From Halichondria panicea (taxonomy: Eukaryota; Porifera; Demospongiae; Suberitida; Halichondriidae), in assembly GCF_963675165.1 (NCBI RefSeq), contig NC_087377.1, positions 10,588,632 to 10,652,631 of the forward strand: a stretch of DNA of 64,000 bases, given 5' to 3'. Position 1 is the first letter of the stretch. Every line of letters starts with the position of its first letter. The notes beneath the pieces are model-generated. The model was not told the DNA's origin, searched no databases, and was given only the letters and a program-made list of their open reading frames with translations. A program made the translations under genes and the position numbers. Positions 12,907-24,406 of the stretch are shown in pieces.

Positions 12907-13550
12907 ACACGTGTCTGTTCGATACATAACTTTTCTGATAGAGCTATGTACGCCGGTATACTGCCGTGTATATGCATGTAAACTGCTGAAGAGTTACATA
13001 AAGAAAAGGTTTTCCATGAAGGTTTAAATCACTTTGTACTATCTGTGTGAGGGACTGGAGATTTAGAGTACTTAGACAGTTAAGAGAACGTTGACAATAT
13101 TCACTTTTCACAGTCGATAGCACAAATCAAAATACCAAAAGGCTAAAAACATGTTAAGACCAGGCTAGGCCCTGATAAATTATGCATTTTCACCCATTAT
13201 TCTATTTTTTATCTTGAAAAATCTGCCTCATAAAAAATCCGCCGTAAAAATCTGGCCAAAAAATGCGACATAATAATTATAGACAAAATTAAGACATAAA
13301 CACAGCACACAACTGACACATGACATAATTATGATTCTCAGTGTTATGTTGCTGAACTGATCCATAATATTCACCTTGAGCATTTTTTTGCTTACTGACT
13401 TGAACTAATCACCTTCAATCATTTTTTGCCATGAAAACGTTGTTACTTTACCAAAAATAGACATTGATACCTATTATTTATTAGGTAATCGTAAATTTGT
13501 TTTTGATTCCACAAGTGGCCCACTTGTGTGTACTGCAGTCCATTGAGATC
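12907..13550 (+). pseudogene. Relic of the Calx-beta gene F (intron 5 and part of exon 8)
   Basis: 12907-13165 matches gene F intron 5 at 47113-47425 (for example 'gtgagggactggagatttag' against 'gtgagggaacggagatttag'). 13490-13550 matches part of gene F exon 8 at 49010-49070, including 'acaagtggcccacttgtgtg'. The intervening exons 6 and 7 are gone and the exon fragment is shifted out of frame. It keeps the same orientation and the same position relative to the receptor copy at 15025-18155 as gene F has to gene G, so both come from one segmental duplication. Confidence 0.75.
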
Positions 13551-13559
13551 AATGAAAAT

Positions 13560-14235
13560 CATACTAAAAACGATTGATTGCAACTCCAACTTTGGGGGTT
13601 TTATTGTTTAGTTATTGTCCTTACATAATTACTATGTGACTCTCAGCATATCCAGGGGCGTAGGGAGGGGGAGGGCTTTGGGGGCTGGAGCCCCCCCTTT
13701 CTCTGCAAAAACTACACTAAGAGCCCCACCTTCTCTGATGAGTCTTCAGCCTGGGAATTATACTGGTATAGATTAGTGGCAGACAAACAGCATGTCCAAG
13801 AGCTAGCTATACTATACTAGTAACTTTGATTCTTTAGTGCAACTAGCTACGGCTAGCTAGCTAGCTAGCTTTAGCAGTATTATTAATTGAAGCAAGGTGT
13901 GGCTATTTCTTGCACATGCGCAATGAGCCATTAATTAGGGGGTGTGGCTTCCGGTCACCGAAAAATTTCAGCGCTCAGCCCCCCCTTCCTCAAATTCCTG
14001 CCTACGCCCCTGATATCCCCTACAGAATAAACGGTAGGTTGTGTCTGATGAGCGATTTTTTTGTCTGTTCTTACCGTTTATCAGACACTAGCACATTTTC
14101 AGCTCTTGAAGACTTAGTAGTTGATATTTATCAATTCTTTTTTGCATACATTCATAGTAACACATGCTTGATCAGATGGTGCAAAAGAAAATTTTTTATC
14201 ACTGCTTATTTCCTTAGAATGAGTGTCTGAACATG
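13560..14235. repeat. Interspersed repeat, inverted copy at 41470-41695, carrying an insertion
   Basis: The flanks 'attgtttagttattgtccttacataatt' (13605-13632) and 'cttaccgtttatcagacact' are found in reverse complement at 41560-41695. The copy here is interrupted by the insertion 13653-14012. Confidence 0.75.
13653..14012. mobile_element. Short TIR insertion with a visible empty site
   Basis: It starts CAGGGGCGTAGG and ends CCTACGCCCCTG. It is flanked by ATATC at 13648-13652 and 14013-14017. The paralogous copy at 41.6 kb runs straight through the site (ggggatatgctgag on the plus strand), so this 360-bp piece is an insertion. The TIR resembles hAT-type MITEs, but the duplication seems shorter than the usual 8 bp. 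Confidence 0.75.
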
Positions 14236-15024
14236 CATTGTGTCTGAATATAGATGCCTTACTCTAGATGCAAACGGAAGTGTAAACCAATTAAGCACGT
14301 GAAAAATGCTGCAAATCTGATGGGCGCCACTATAGCGGTGCTAGAACAAATCCCAGATAGGCTTGCAACCTGACCTCCCATCAGGGATGGTCAGGCTACG
14401 CCCAACTATAGCACCTCACGAATACCTTAGTTAGCTATAACCCACAGAAGGACTTTAAACAAAAATCGAGGCTCTGATTTACATGAAGTATGGTGCTGTT
14501 TGGATAGAGGGATAAAACAAACTCATGACTAGTCAGATACAAATTAAAACCTGCTGGTGTGCTGATGCCTGGGTGGATGTACATGTCATGCTTGAAAAAT
14601 CTATAGAGATCTGCCCTGCTAGCTGAATCAGCATTTAAATATACAGTAGGTTTGGTATCTGACACATGCAATTGTTTACGGTATAATTATTTCATTTCAG
14701 CCTTCTTATGAAAAACTCTTGCATGAATCACGATGCCTTAATTTTTGTGGCATAGAGGCAATTGAGCATAGTTCACACATGAATGCACAACAGAAAACAT
14801 GCAGCATATCCATGAGTGCAATTGGTAAAAAATGGGCCTAAACGTCATGTATACATGTAGCTTAATTGTAGGCGTTGTATCCAACACACTAATCTGTTCA
14901 TCTGTTATATAGTAAGACCACACAAATAAATTCTTTTTCACAAAATGGAAACTTTAGAAACTCACCATTGGCGTACTCTTTGATAGGGTGCTCTCATTTG
15001 AGTTGTTAGGTCAATAGATGATTC
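14236..15024. repeat. Duplicated 3' flank of the receptor copy
   Basis: 14410-15020 is a diverged copy of 51450-51950, the 3' flank of gene G (shared 'catgatgccttaatttttgt'-type stretches and 'gtaagaccac'). No gene is seen in it. Confidence 0.7.
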
Positions 15025-17403
15025 TCATGCAGACACGACAGACCGGACATCGTTACGGTCACCACTCAAGCTGGTCTGTAGACACAGGTGCTGTCTATTG
15101 TTCCCACCAGGGGGACTGTAGTTGTGGGGAATGGACTTGCTACTCGAGTGAAAGTCACTAATCTTGATAGTTAAGTTATCATTATGCATGTCCACGACTG
15201 TGTCGAGATTAGAGCCACTGACACTGTTTTGAGTGTAATTCAGTTTTGTTATGGAGGAAGAGAGAGAGTTGGAGTAGAGGGGAGAAGAGATGCCTTCTCT
15301 CGTCATCAAGGGGATTAGTGGGGGAGAGCGTACGAACAAGCCGGCTCTACGAAGCAGGTTAGAACTGTAGAAATGAGTCAATGCGTCTACTAATCCATGC
15401 TGCTTTCCATGGCCAAGTTAAGTGAAGATGGTCGTATTCCACGAGCAGTGATAGCTGCATGTACATGTGTGTATACATGTGTGGTAGGGGGAGATTAAAA
15501 GCTTAGCTGGAGTTTGGTAGCACTATATATAGGCATGCACTCTTGTATGACATTGATCCATATTTACTATAATTATACACAATAGCATAAACCAGACTAG
15601 GAAATGCATATGGGACTATTTTCAATTCAATGGTTATAACGAAAATTTAGCTCATTTTGTAGTAAAGCATCAAGCACCAACTGCGGTAAGGTATAATATA
15701 CAATTGAGCAAAAACAGAAGCCTGTCTCCGTTCTCAATTGTATAAACTGATTAAATCTCTAAAGAAAACCAATTAGAACTATAGGTATAAGCAATCACTT
15801 TTGGGAGAGAGTGGAAAGTCAAAACTGTACACACACTCACCAATTTTCCTTCCTTCTTCCTACAAACTGCTATGATCACTGCCAACAAGCAGCATTCCTC
15901 CCACCACTGCGGCAATGATCACAGAGATGATAATTATGCTCTATGAGAAAACACAACATAATTTCTATACACATACAAGTTTCAAAAGAACAAAAATGTT
16001 ATAGAAGAAACTTATAAAAATGTTATGGTGAGAGAAAAGGTGTGCATAGTGTTGACAAATGCACTGTATTTTAATCGAACTCACGATACTCAATTACATT
16101 ATTACATTATTAAAGAAGGACGATATCCTTTATAGTAGATTCTACTGCAAGAGGCAGTACGTAACTTTATGGACTAACCCATATTTACTCAGTGGGTTCT
16201 AACAACCACTAACCTGATAAAGAAGTAGCCAAAGTCGCATGTATGGTGGTTGTCCGATAATTGATGAGCAGTGCCTGACTGTGTACTCCGTATCAGGATT
16301 AAGGTTTGTTATAGTTAGCTCCCCGTCTGGCACTTCCACTGACAAGATGATGAAGGGGTCTCCATTTCGCAGAACCTGGGGAATGTGATTAGAACTAAAC
16401 CGGTAAAGATCCTTAATTTCCTATTAAGTTGACTTTAGTGTGTCTGTCTTTTATCAACCGATGTTGAGGCATTGTCTACGTGAATTCATAACGTTATCAC
16501 ATCTTTAGTGCCTATCGTAAAATTAAACCCCAAAATTGCATTCCAAAATGGTACAACTCTAAGATTCGTCATCAAATCACTCGCTCCCTCCAAAAAAAGG
16601 CTGAAAGGCTTCATACCGCCACATCTCTACTACTAAAGCTAGAAGCTGCGGAGCAATGTCTATATACTTAATAAGATACCCACATTGAGTGGACAGTATA
16701 AATTACATTGGTATAGAGATTGTAACAACAATATCAAATTTTAAGTGGTTGTATGCATTTCACCCTCTCACCTTTGTTCTCAATTATCCCCACTTCGCTA
16801 AATGGTCCATCTCCCAGCTCACTCCTCCCAGCCACTCTAACCTCCGCACTCTTCTCTAGTCCAGCTAGCTTCAACACAACACTGTATTCAGTATCAACAC
16901 CACTGGCCATGGTACCATTCCCCTCCATAGAGATAACAGAGTTCGAGTCATAGCTAGCGATAACAAGTTGTCCAGGTGAGGTGAGGACAGCAGATTGAGT
17001 ATAGTAATGAAATGTGTTATGGGGCTTGAGCCTTTCCTGATAGAGAAGCTGAGAGTGTGGTAGCCACTGGAATGAGTTACTGTCAATAAAGATGGCGGAC
17101 TGGGAAGAGCTGGAGAGAGAAAGGTGTACATAATTATAGTGTTGACATACACTGTATTTTATTTGCACTCATGGTACTCAATTACATCACCAAAGGAAAT
17201 GTTAAAGGACGATATCCTTTATGATAGAGTCTACTACAAGAGGCGGTTTAAAGTAACTTTATGGACTAACCTATGAAGCACTCAGTGGGTTCTGACAACC
17301 ACTAACCTGGTGAATTAATTATAATTAATATAGCCAAAGTAGTCTCTTGCATGCATTGGTGGTTGTATGGTCTGATACTCATATAACATTTGATGTCTGA
17401 TGA

Positions 17404-17679
17404 TAGACTCACAAGCCGTCACTGTTGCACGGCCACTGCATAGTCAAACTCTGTGTAGGGACTCGTGCAACGTTTGCCACGATATTTGTGGCAACTCAAG
17501 TGGCTAGACTGCATGCGGTTACCATGCACAAAATCATTGATAGTGACGTGTATACTGACGTTATGAAAACCGCAGCCACTTAGAATCTTATCGGATATGC
17601 TGACTGTGCAACACAAGTCTCTACACGGAGTTTGACAAGTCTACTGTTCACCGTGCAACAGTGACGGCTTGCGAGTCCA
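17404..17679. mobile_element. Mutator-like MITE inside a duplicated FN3 exon
   Basis: The inverted ends gactcacaagccgtcactgt and the complement near 17650-17677 (acagtgacggcttgcgagtc) bound 276 bp. The 9 bases GTCTGATGA occur on both sides (17395-17403 and 17680-17688). It is inserted in the second copy of FN3 exon 9 of the pseudogene. Confidence 0.8.
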
Positions 17680-17953
17680 GTCTGATGAGTAGTGCCTGCA
17701 TGACTGTGTACTTTGTGATAAAGGTTTGAGTTAGCTCCCCCTCTGACACATCGATCCACTGGCAAGATGATGAAGGAGCTCCATTTCCATTTCAAATTTG
17801 GGAGAAATTTAGAAATAAACGGGTAAAGATCCTTAACTTCTCTATTATAAAATTACTACATTATTTGGTCAGCCAATGGTAAAGATCATTAACTCCTCTA
17901 ATAGAAAATGGCTATGTTAGTGTTAAAAGTTTACAAGCAACACACTGAATGTA

Positions 17954-18040
17954 TAGTCTCGATCTCATGAATCAGCCGCCGTTCCTTGCGCGCCCGTTCC
18001 TTTGGAGCACCAAAGGAACGGCGGCTGATTCATGAGACTA
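17954..18040. repeat. Hairpin repeat
   Basis: The arms ctcatgaatcagccgccgtt (17963 onward) and aacggcggctgattcatgag (ending 18036) are perfect complements around a short GC-rich loop. Confidence 0.85.
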
Positions 18041-18384
18041 CTGAATGTACTGATGTCAGTACTTTAATTAAATACGTCCTCTAGTTCCCAGCTGACTAGC
18101 ACTGAACACCTGTCGGGAACAGGCCTAGGGTGACTTGGATCAGGGACAGACTCGGCTGGCTTTGGGAGAAACAACCTTAACATTACTTCACGATATCATT
18201 GTAAGCACTTGACGATATATACAGGTATTCTCTAGTTCTCACTTTAAAACTGTGTCCCGTAAAAGATTAGTGTGGAGCCACACTAAATTGTTTCACGAAT
18301 TTTTAATCCCCCAAAACAGACCAGTACTTTCAATGTGGCATAGTCTCGCACGAATGTTTTCTGTAATAGTTATGACACATGCAC

Positions 18385-18465
18385 GAGTACCACATGGGAT
18401 ATATTGGCTCAGTAGTGACTTAGGCCCGGCGCCCGAGGGCAAAGGCACTACTGAGCCAATATTTT
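18385..18465. repeat. Palindromic repeat
   Basis: 'atattggctcagtagtgact' is mirrored by 'cactactgagccaatatttt', with a GC-rich centre (cccggcgcccgagggc). It is followed by a copy of the repeat also seen at 1766-1918. Confidence 0.75.
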
Positions 18466-18658
18466 ACCGTATAGAGGGTAATTTTCGTGGGGCAAAATAT
18501 TCGTTGTTTTCGTGGTTGAAGGTCTGACCACGAATATTTTACCCACGAATGAAGCGACCTTGCCTACCTTTACCTGCAAGCTCCAATCACAAAAATATTA
18601 CCAACGAAATCAAAGCATTACTTTACAAATCCAAACATTTTAATCCAAAAAATGTGAC

Positions 18659-18896
18659 TACCGTATAGCGCGAAATTTTCGAGGCACTTATATTTCGTGG
18701 ATTGGCCTCTAAAAGCCATTTCGTTGCACAATGTTCGCGGAATGACTGCTTACCGGAAGCCAAGCCTTTAAATATTTGCATGATAGCAGGTAATTCTTAT
18801 TAACGAACACTTTTCGTGGACTTAATTTTTGTGTAGAATTCCAACCCACGAAATCCGCGAAAATTAAGCCCCTCGAAAATTTCGTGCTATACGGTA
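18659..18896. mobile_element. MITE with TACCGTATAGCGCGAAATTT ends
   Basis: The left end taccgtatagcgcgaaattt is mirrored on the right (cgaaaatttcgtgctatacggta). It is 238 bp long. A second copy lies at 52573-52772 in an intron of gene G. Confidence 0.85.
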
Positions 18897-21622
18897 TATA
18901 GAAGCCTATAAGCTATACAAGCTCTTACTTGCACTTCATTGATCATTAGCAGTCTCCACAGACACACGGACACACACACACACACACACATTAACGTATA
19001 CCTCACTGCACATGCTGAAGCAGAAAGATGGGTAGTTGCACAGAAGCAAGAGCTATACTATAATAGATCTATACCTGAAACCAGCAATCCAAATTCCAAA
19101 TAAGATTTGATTTGCGTCTTTTGATCTACCACTGTCAGCATATCTGATAAGATTCTAAGTTGCTGCGGTTTTCGTAACGTCAGTGTACACATCACTATAT
19201 CAATGATGATTTACTATTAGCCACTTAGGGCAGTGCACAACTGTGATATAGGAAGTTCTCTAGACCCAATTTTTAATTGGGCTGGTGTGAGACTAAGGGT
19301 ATTAGGCAAAAGAAAACAACAGAGTCACAACACACCACACCTTAGAAAAACATTACTACGTTTTGCTAAATCACATGGCCATTCTGACCTCTGACCTGGA
19401 CCACTAATTGGTAAATTTGACCAGAAAAATCCGTGAAACATAACATTAATTTGATGTGGTCTCAGGTTGCAAGCAATTCTTTCTGGACTTGGTTAGCATG
19501 TTTCCTGTTGCTCTGGTATACTTGTGTAAAGGCACTGATGAATGTGCTGACACTGTCTGCCCTCGAGGCGGAGACTATATATCTGCTCAGACTGGCGCAC
19601 CAGTTCGAAGTGGACGAGGGAGCACTGGGCAAACATATCTCATTATCTTGCCATGTCCTCTCTGTACATTGTCAGTGATGTGCCTAGAATTGTTCGCAGT
19701 GGCAATTTTAAGTAGTAAACTAGGGAGGTGGTTGTTTTGTGTCTAGTGGTGGGTTTTTGTCTAGAGGTGTGGTTAGTATCAGCCACCCGACAGTGTGGGA
19801 AATCCCTGCATTGTCAAGTAGCTAATATTATACGTATTTTGTCATCCGAGCACCCCTCCTTGCTCCGGTTTTTGCATATACATTGTATATGCATTGTATC
19901 ATGTGACGAGAATATAGCTTTATATCAAATTCTGTTGTTCAAGCAGCTGCATGTATATGTCCCAGTGTGATTATTTACGTATACATGTAACCACATTAAG
20001 AGCATTGTATTGCTAGCAGAATTATTAACCCGAGGCGGGTAGGCGGCCTCGGTTACAGTAGTCTGTCAGTCTGTCTGTGTGTCCGTGTGTTTTGTGTCTG
20101 TGTGTCTGTCACTGCTCAGTTTGGCTAACCTGGTGATTTAGGCATCACAATTTGTACGTAGGGTTAATTAAAACTAAGGCTTAAAATTTGGCAGATTTTG
20201 CAAAGAAGTCTTTGTTTCGCAGAAAAGGCGTGTTAAACCTAAGAAGCTTTGCGTACTTCTAAACGCGGCTATTATTTGAAACATAAACCAATATTATAGT
20301 TAGCCCAGCTAGATGGGGATATTATTCGAAACATAAGACTGTTTGCTTTATGTGTTTGTGGAAAAGGGTCGATACATGCAATAGAAAGCTAGAATTGTGT
20401 CTGGTTTGTCTCTGTTACCGTGTCTGGTTTGTCTCTGTTACCTCCTCTGACTCAACTGCAATTGGACCACTGAGGAACTGTTGAGAGATTTCGAGGAGTT
20501 TCTGGATGTGAGCAATCTTGAATGCATCGAGTCCCATGGGTGCACCTTACTGAACTAAAACATGCAATGTTTGGTTTGTTAAACACTTTATTATATATAA
20601 TTATACTGCAGTCAGTATGTCTCACGAGACAAGTATACTACATAGACCAGTACTACTATGTCTCATGGACCGCAAATTGTCTTCTCGACTCTGTTAGTAG
20701 AGCTGTAATTACGTGTAATTATGTTGCCATAGAATATGTGACCAGTTCTGTTAAATTCATACAATATGCATGAGAGTGCATGTACTTCAATCTGTGATGT
20801 ATTCAGTTTGTACGGCTCCATACTTAGTAGCATACAAAACTCTGTATGTCAGTTATTTGGGTAATAAAGCTTTGACCAATGATGAGAGTATAGTGTCACA
20901 TGACTGTATTTTCCATAACCTGTTTTTCTTGTCGGTATTAATTTTAAAGTACACTAGATTCTAGTATCTACATTGAATAAACAACTTCCACTATCATATC
21001 TGAGTAATGATAGAACAATGCTTCTAAAAACAAGTGTTCAAGCTGGCGCTGTGCTAATGCCTCTCGCCATGTTTTTGCTTTCCCTCAAAAGTATTAGAGT
21101 GTTATCTATAATGAAAGTTAGTTTTATCTATATAAAGTCACTGAGAAGAAAAGACTTATTTACATGCATCTATTGTTGTATTATGTGGCTTACCAGGACC
21201 TCAAGAAAGAAGAAAATTGATTCTTCCAGAATCTGTAGTTCAGTGTATATAATATCTAAGAAGAAAAGACCTGTGTACATGCATATATATTGTTATCTAT
21301 ATATTGTTATATGGTAGTGTTTTGTGGCTTACCAGGCCCTCAAGACAAAGATGATTCTGCCAGGAGGATCTGGATCTGGATCTTGGATATTTACTCACAT
21401 GGGGAATGAGCGCGCATGCGCATTACATCCACAGGAATAATTAAAGGGTGTGTCCAAAGAGATTAATTTCACAAATATTAATGGCTACTGCATGCTAGCA
21501 TAGTGATCCGGAAGGTTAGCCGAGGTCAAAGTTCGCGAATTGACTCAATAATACTCTCATGAATTAGCCGCCCTTCCAGGATAGTGCAGTGGTAGCCTCG
21601 ATTCAAGGCCGTATTAATTTTA
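18897..21622. other. Gene-poor stretch
   Basis: It holds a CA dinucleotide run at about 18970-18990 and TG-rich simple sequence at 20060-20115. At 19456-19680 a short frame reads KGTDECADTVCPRGG and SGRGSTGQTYLI. This may be a decayed coding fragment, but I cannot assign it. I see no complete gene. Confidence 0.5.
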
Positions 21623-21631
21623 GTGCAGTTG

Positions 21632-22254
21632 TAGTCTCGAATACCCGCCTCAACCTAAAAGCTTGAGTCTGGTCAAACTCATATGAACTTTGTTCTGCAC
21701 AGTCAGCAAAGTCAAGTGGGCTACACGCCCACAAGCATAGTGATAAAGCACAAGCCACCGCATGTTAATTGTTTAATAGGGACAGAACATACACAGAGGG
21801 CTATATCAGACAGTGTATCAATTAAGGCTAGGAGTTGAAAGCCTACGAGAAAAACACTGAGCTTGAAGCCATCATTGCACAGAGCTAGAGGGCCATGAAA
21901 CCATGGTCGACGGTTACATTCACATAAATGAGCATTTAGGCTGTTAATTTCGACAAGGTGTTCCAAAGGTCCTGTTGCTAGTCTGGAGAGTTCTAGTATC
22001 ACATCCTTACAACTCTCTCCATGAATTTTCCTACGTCGCCTTCTGTCAGGGGCTAATTCTTTCTACTAGTAACAATCCACGCTGCCATGGCGGTTAGCTA
22101 TAATGATATTCATGTAGACTATAATTTTATTCATGTTCCACACCCACTTGTGGTCAATTAAATGTCCAAGAAATTCCTGGACACACTTGAACCAAACCTC
22201 AATGTGAGTTTGACCAGACTCAAGCTTTTAGGTTGAGGCGGGTATTCGAGACTA
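21632..22254. mobile_element. Mutator-like element, 623 bp, with 9-bp target duplication
   Basis: The ends are a nearly perfect 50-bp inverted repeat (tagtctcgaatacccgcctc and its complement ending at 22254). GTGCAGTTG flanks both sides (21623-21631 and 22255-22263). The minus strand holds an open frame from about 22060 to 21721 (PDRRRRRKIHGESC near its start) with no family I recognise. It could be a transposase remnant or chance. Confidence 0.85.
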
Positions 22255-22326
22255 GTGCAGTTGTACCTATAGTATACCATAGACTATGGTTGTACTGAGG
22301 CTAAGTGGCTAATGATGAGCCACTTA

Positions 22327-22369
22327 GCAGAGTCCTGAAGGGACCATTATTGTCCCTTCAGGACTCTGC
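22327..22369. repeat. Perfect hairpin
   Basis: gcagagtcctgaagggac and its exact complement gtcccttcaggactctgc are separated by 7 bases. Confidence 0.85.
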
Positions 22370-23457
22370 AAATAACTGCTATGCTATGTGTGCATGTATC
22401 AGTGCTGAATCATTTCTTGACATACAAGTAGCTGCAACGCAACACCATACAGAATTGTTCTCGTGAAGGCAAATGTGTAATTATAACAGAGATAATTTAT
22501 AACATTAATGATAAACATGCAGGGTGTGGTGATAGAAACAGTGAACTGTCGATGAGGGGGTTTAATTAATGTCCGACGGGATCCACTGACTCCACCATCA
22601 GTTTCTGTAATAAAAAGTTACAACTAACATAAATTGTTCTGACATAAAAATTCAGTATTACAAAGATAACAAAGATACGCACAAGTTCTACCACCATATC
22701 TCATCAACTATTTATAACTAAAACAAATCAAGAGTGCGTTAACAACATTAAAAATAGGTGAATAAGCCCTCACCTCAATTGAGCCAAGGGTATGTACGTG
22801 CCTCTGCATCTGATTTGAAAGAAGACAATCCTGTCAACAATATTGAGTGGATACCTACGTACGTAAGCATGGCTACAATACTCCTAGCCTCCTCATAGGC
22901 CTTGAGAAAAGTGCATGCAGCCTGGGATCGAGGCTACAATACCTCTAGGTACTAGAGAATCATAAATACTCAATAACTGCTCAGCTTCTTGGCAGAAAAA
23001 TGATAACGCCACGCCCATCTTTAATGAAATTTGTAAACTCTGACCTCGGCTAACCTTCTGTCTTTAAAATGACAATATTCAAACGTTCATGGATTATGAA
23101 ATGAGAGATACAAAGAGAGAAAAGGCTAAATAAACTATCTGTCCAGCCAGTTTCTTGATGTGGCCTTTCCCTGCAGAGATAGAACAGTTCAAGTTGAACA
23201 TAAGTCAAAATAAGTGAAAATAATATAATTGCTAAACACCGGCAAACCCACTGCCAATCCTATGTAAAACCTACTGGTTTCGTTCTGACGTGTCTGATAA
23301 TTCTAGCAAAGGTCAAGAACCTAAGATCATTAAAAGTGACTCTGTTGACCTTGAGCTTGGCTTACCTCAGACTGGTAGATCTATACGCCCTCTAGTTTGA
23401 ATGCCTAAAAGTGGGTGGGGCTGAGCATGCAGCTATTATTGTTTCAAGATAAGGAGA
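22370..23457. other. Intergenic, upstream of gene E
   Basis: AT-rich, with a short copy of the 'cctgggatcgaggcta' transposon end near 22920-22935. I see no other gene. Confidence 0.5.
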
Positions 23458-24406
23458 ATGTTTTTGGTCCACAACATTATATGGATCATTCTGAGTGTCA
23501 GCTTTCTAGGTCAGTCTTACTTACATTGCATGCATGCATGCCATAAGTTATTCATCATTGGCAATTATGTTTTTACATTTACGAAAGGTACTGACGTGGT
23601 TCAAGGGAGTAGAATTGCTAAGCTAATTTCGAAGGACTTAAATTACCACAACTTCAACAGTGCAATAAAATTTTCTTGGAAATTAATCTGTGATCCTAAT
23701 GGATCATATTATTACAATTTGAGTGTCATTGCTTGCCAAGGTAGTTCATTTCAAGAAGTAAGAGGACCAGAAACTATAAACCAAAGATATTTTCAGTATG
23801 ATTCGATCTTGTTTGAAGCTAACAGTTCATTGTTTACCCGTATTGAGACACTGGATGCTGGTGATAAGCTGAGCCTCGAATTTCGTTTTAGAAGTAAGTA
23901 TAAATCCAATAAACTATAGTATATTAAAATTATACACGTTCATGCATGCAGATGTAACACAGGATTATCATATTGATGCGAGTAAGGAAGTTTGTTTGAA
24001 TACAACAAGAACATCGTCACAAATGTTAATGGCACGATGGGCGATTACACCAGGATCGAGTGAAGATTGTACGTGTCCACTTATTCGCAATTTTGTTAGT
24101 TGTAGCTGTATCCGCAACAACGAAACAATTTTCAATGTAGACTACAGTGAAGATAATCGGATGATATGTTGGAGAAATCTTACTAAGGAAATGAATAGGA
24201 CACAGTTTTTTCTTTTCTTTGAGGAAGTAGACGTATGTTCGACCATCAGACAAATTTATTGGAGTGGTGCAAGGGTATTTATAAGTTCTGCTATTAAAGG
24301 TGAGTTTATTGACGATTATTATTATTATATTTATTTGATCCTTCCAGCTGAATTTTTCATTGTGACATTCCTCAACTGTTGGTTACTTGCGAATCTTTTA
24401 GTTTAG
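23458..24406 (+). CDS. Gene E: small GPI-like surface protein made of the novel cysteine domain
   Basis: Four exons: 23458-23509, 23588-23893, 23952-24299 and 24348-24406. All junctions are phase 1, giving 254 residues. Residues 1-17 are a signal peptide (MFLVHNIIWIILSVSFL). Residues 18-235 are the two-exon domain shared with gene A exons 4 and 5: an AKLISK segment near the start, then DCTCPL, SCSCIRNN, and RMICWRNL near the end. The last exon encodes only a hydrophobic stretch (FFIVTFLNCWLLANLLV) with no cytoplasmic residues, preceded by small residues (SSA). This fits a GPI-attachment signal or a very short membrane anchor. It has no Ig domain. The family is not one I can name. It is probably displayed at the cell surface or released. 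Confidence 0.82.

Larger units (their letters stand above)
15025..18155 (-). pseudogene. Broken partial copy of Ig/FN3 receptor gene G
   Basis: Counterparts of gene G exons are present in order: exon 8 (about 18152-18052), exon 9 (twice: about 17810-17300 and 16385-16211), exon 10 (17109-16772), the membrane exon (15940-15839), exon 12 (from 15454) and the tail exon (15364-15025). Everything upstream of exon 8 (all Ig domains and FN3-1) is missing. Lesions: exon 10 has a 4-bp loss and a 6-bp gain, shifting the frame. The membrane exon lacks about 16 bp and runs into TAG. Exon 12 has a stop and has lost its donor. The tail gains bases and ends early at VVSA. One exon 9 copy is split by a Mutator-like insertion. 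It is almost surely non-functional. Confidence 0.85.

Noticed and set aside
16753-16953. Plus-strand open frame opposite the FN3 exon of the pseudogene (and its twin at 53270-53512)
   Set aside because: It is the antisense shadow of a conserved FN3 exon; conservation is explained by the minus-strand gene.
19433-19970. Overlapping plus-strand frames with a cysteine-rich stretch (CADTVCPRGG)
   Set aside because: It looks faintly coding, but there is no supported splice structure or family; kept only as a note in the gene-poor stretch.
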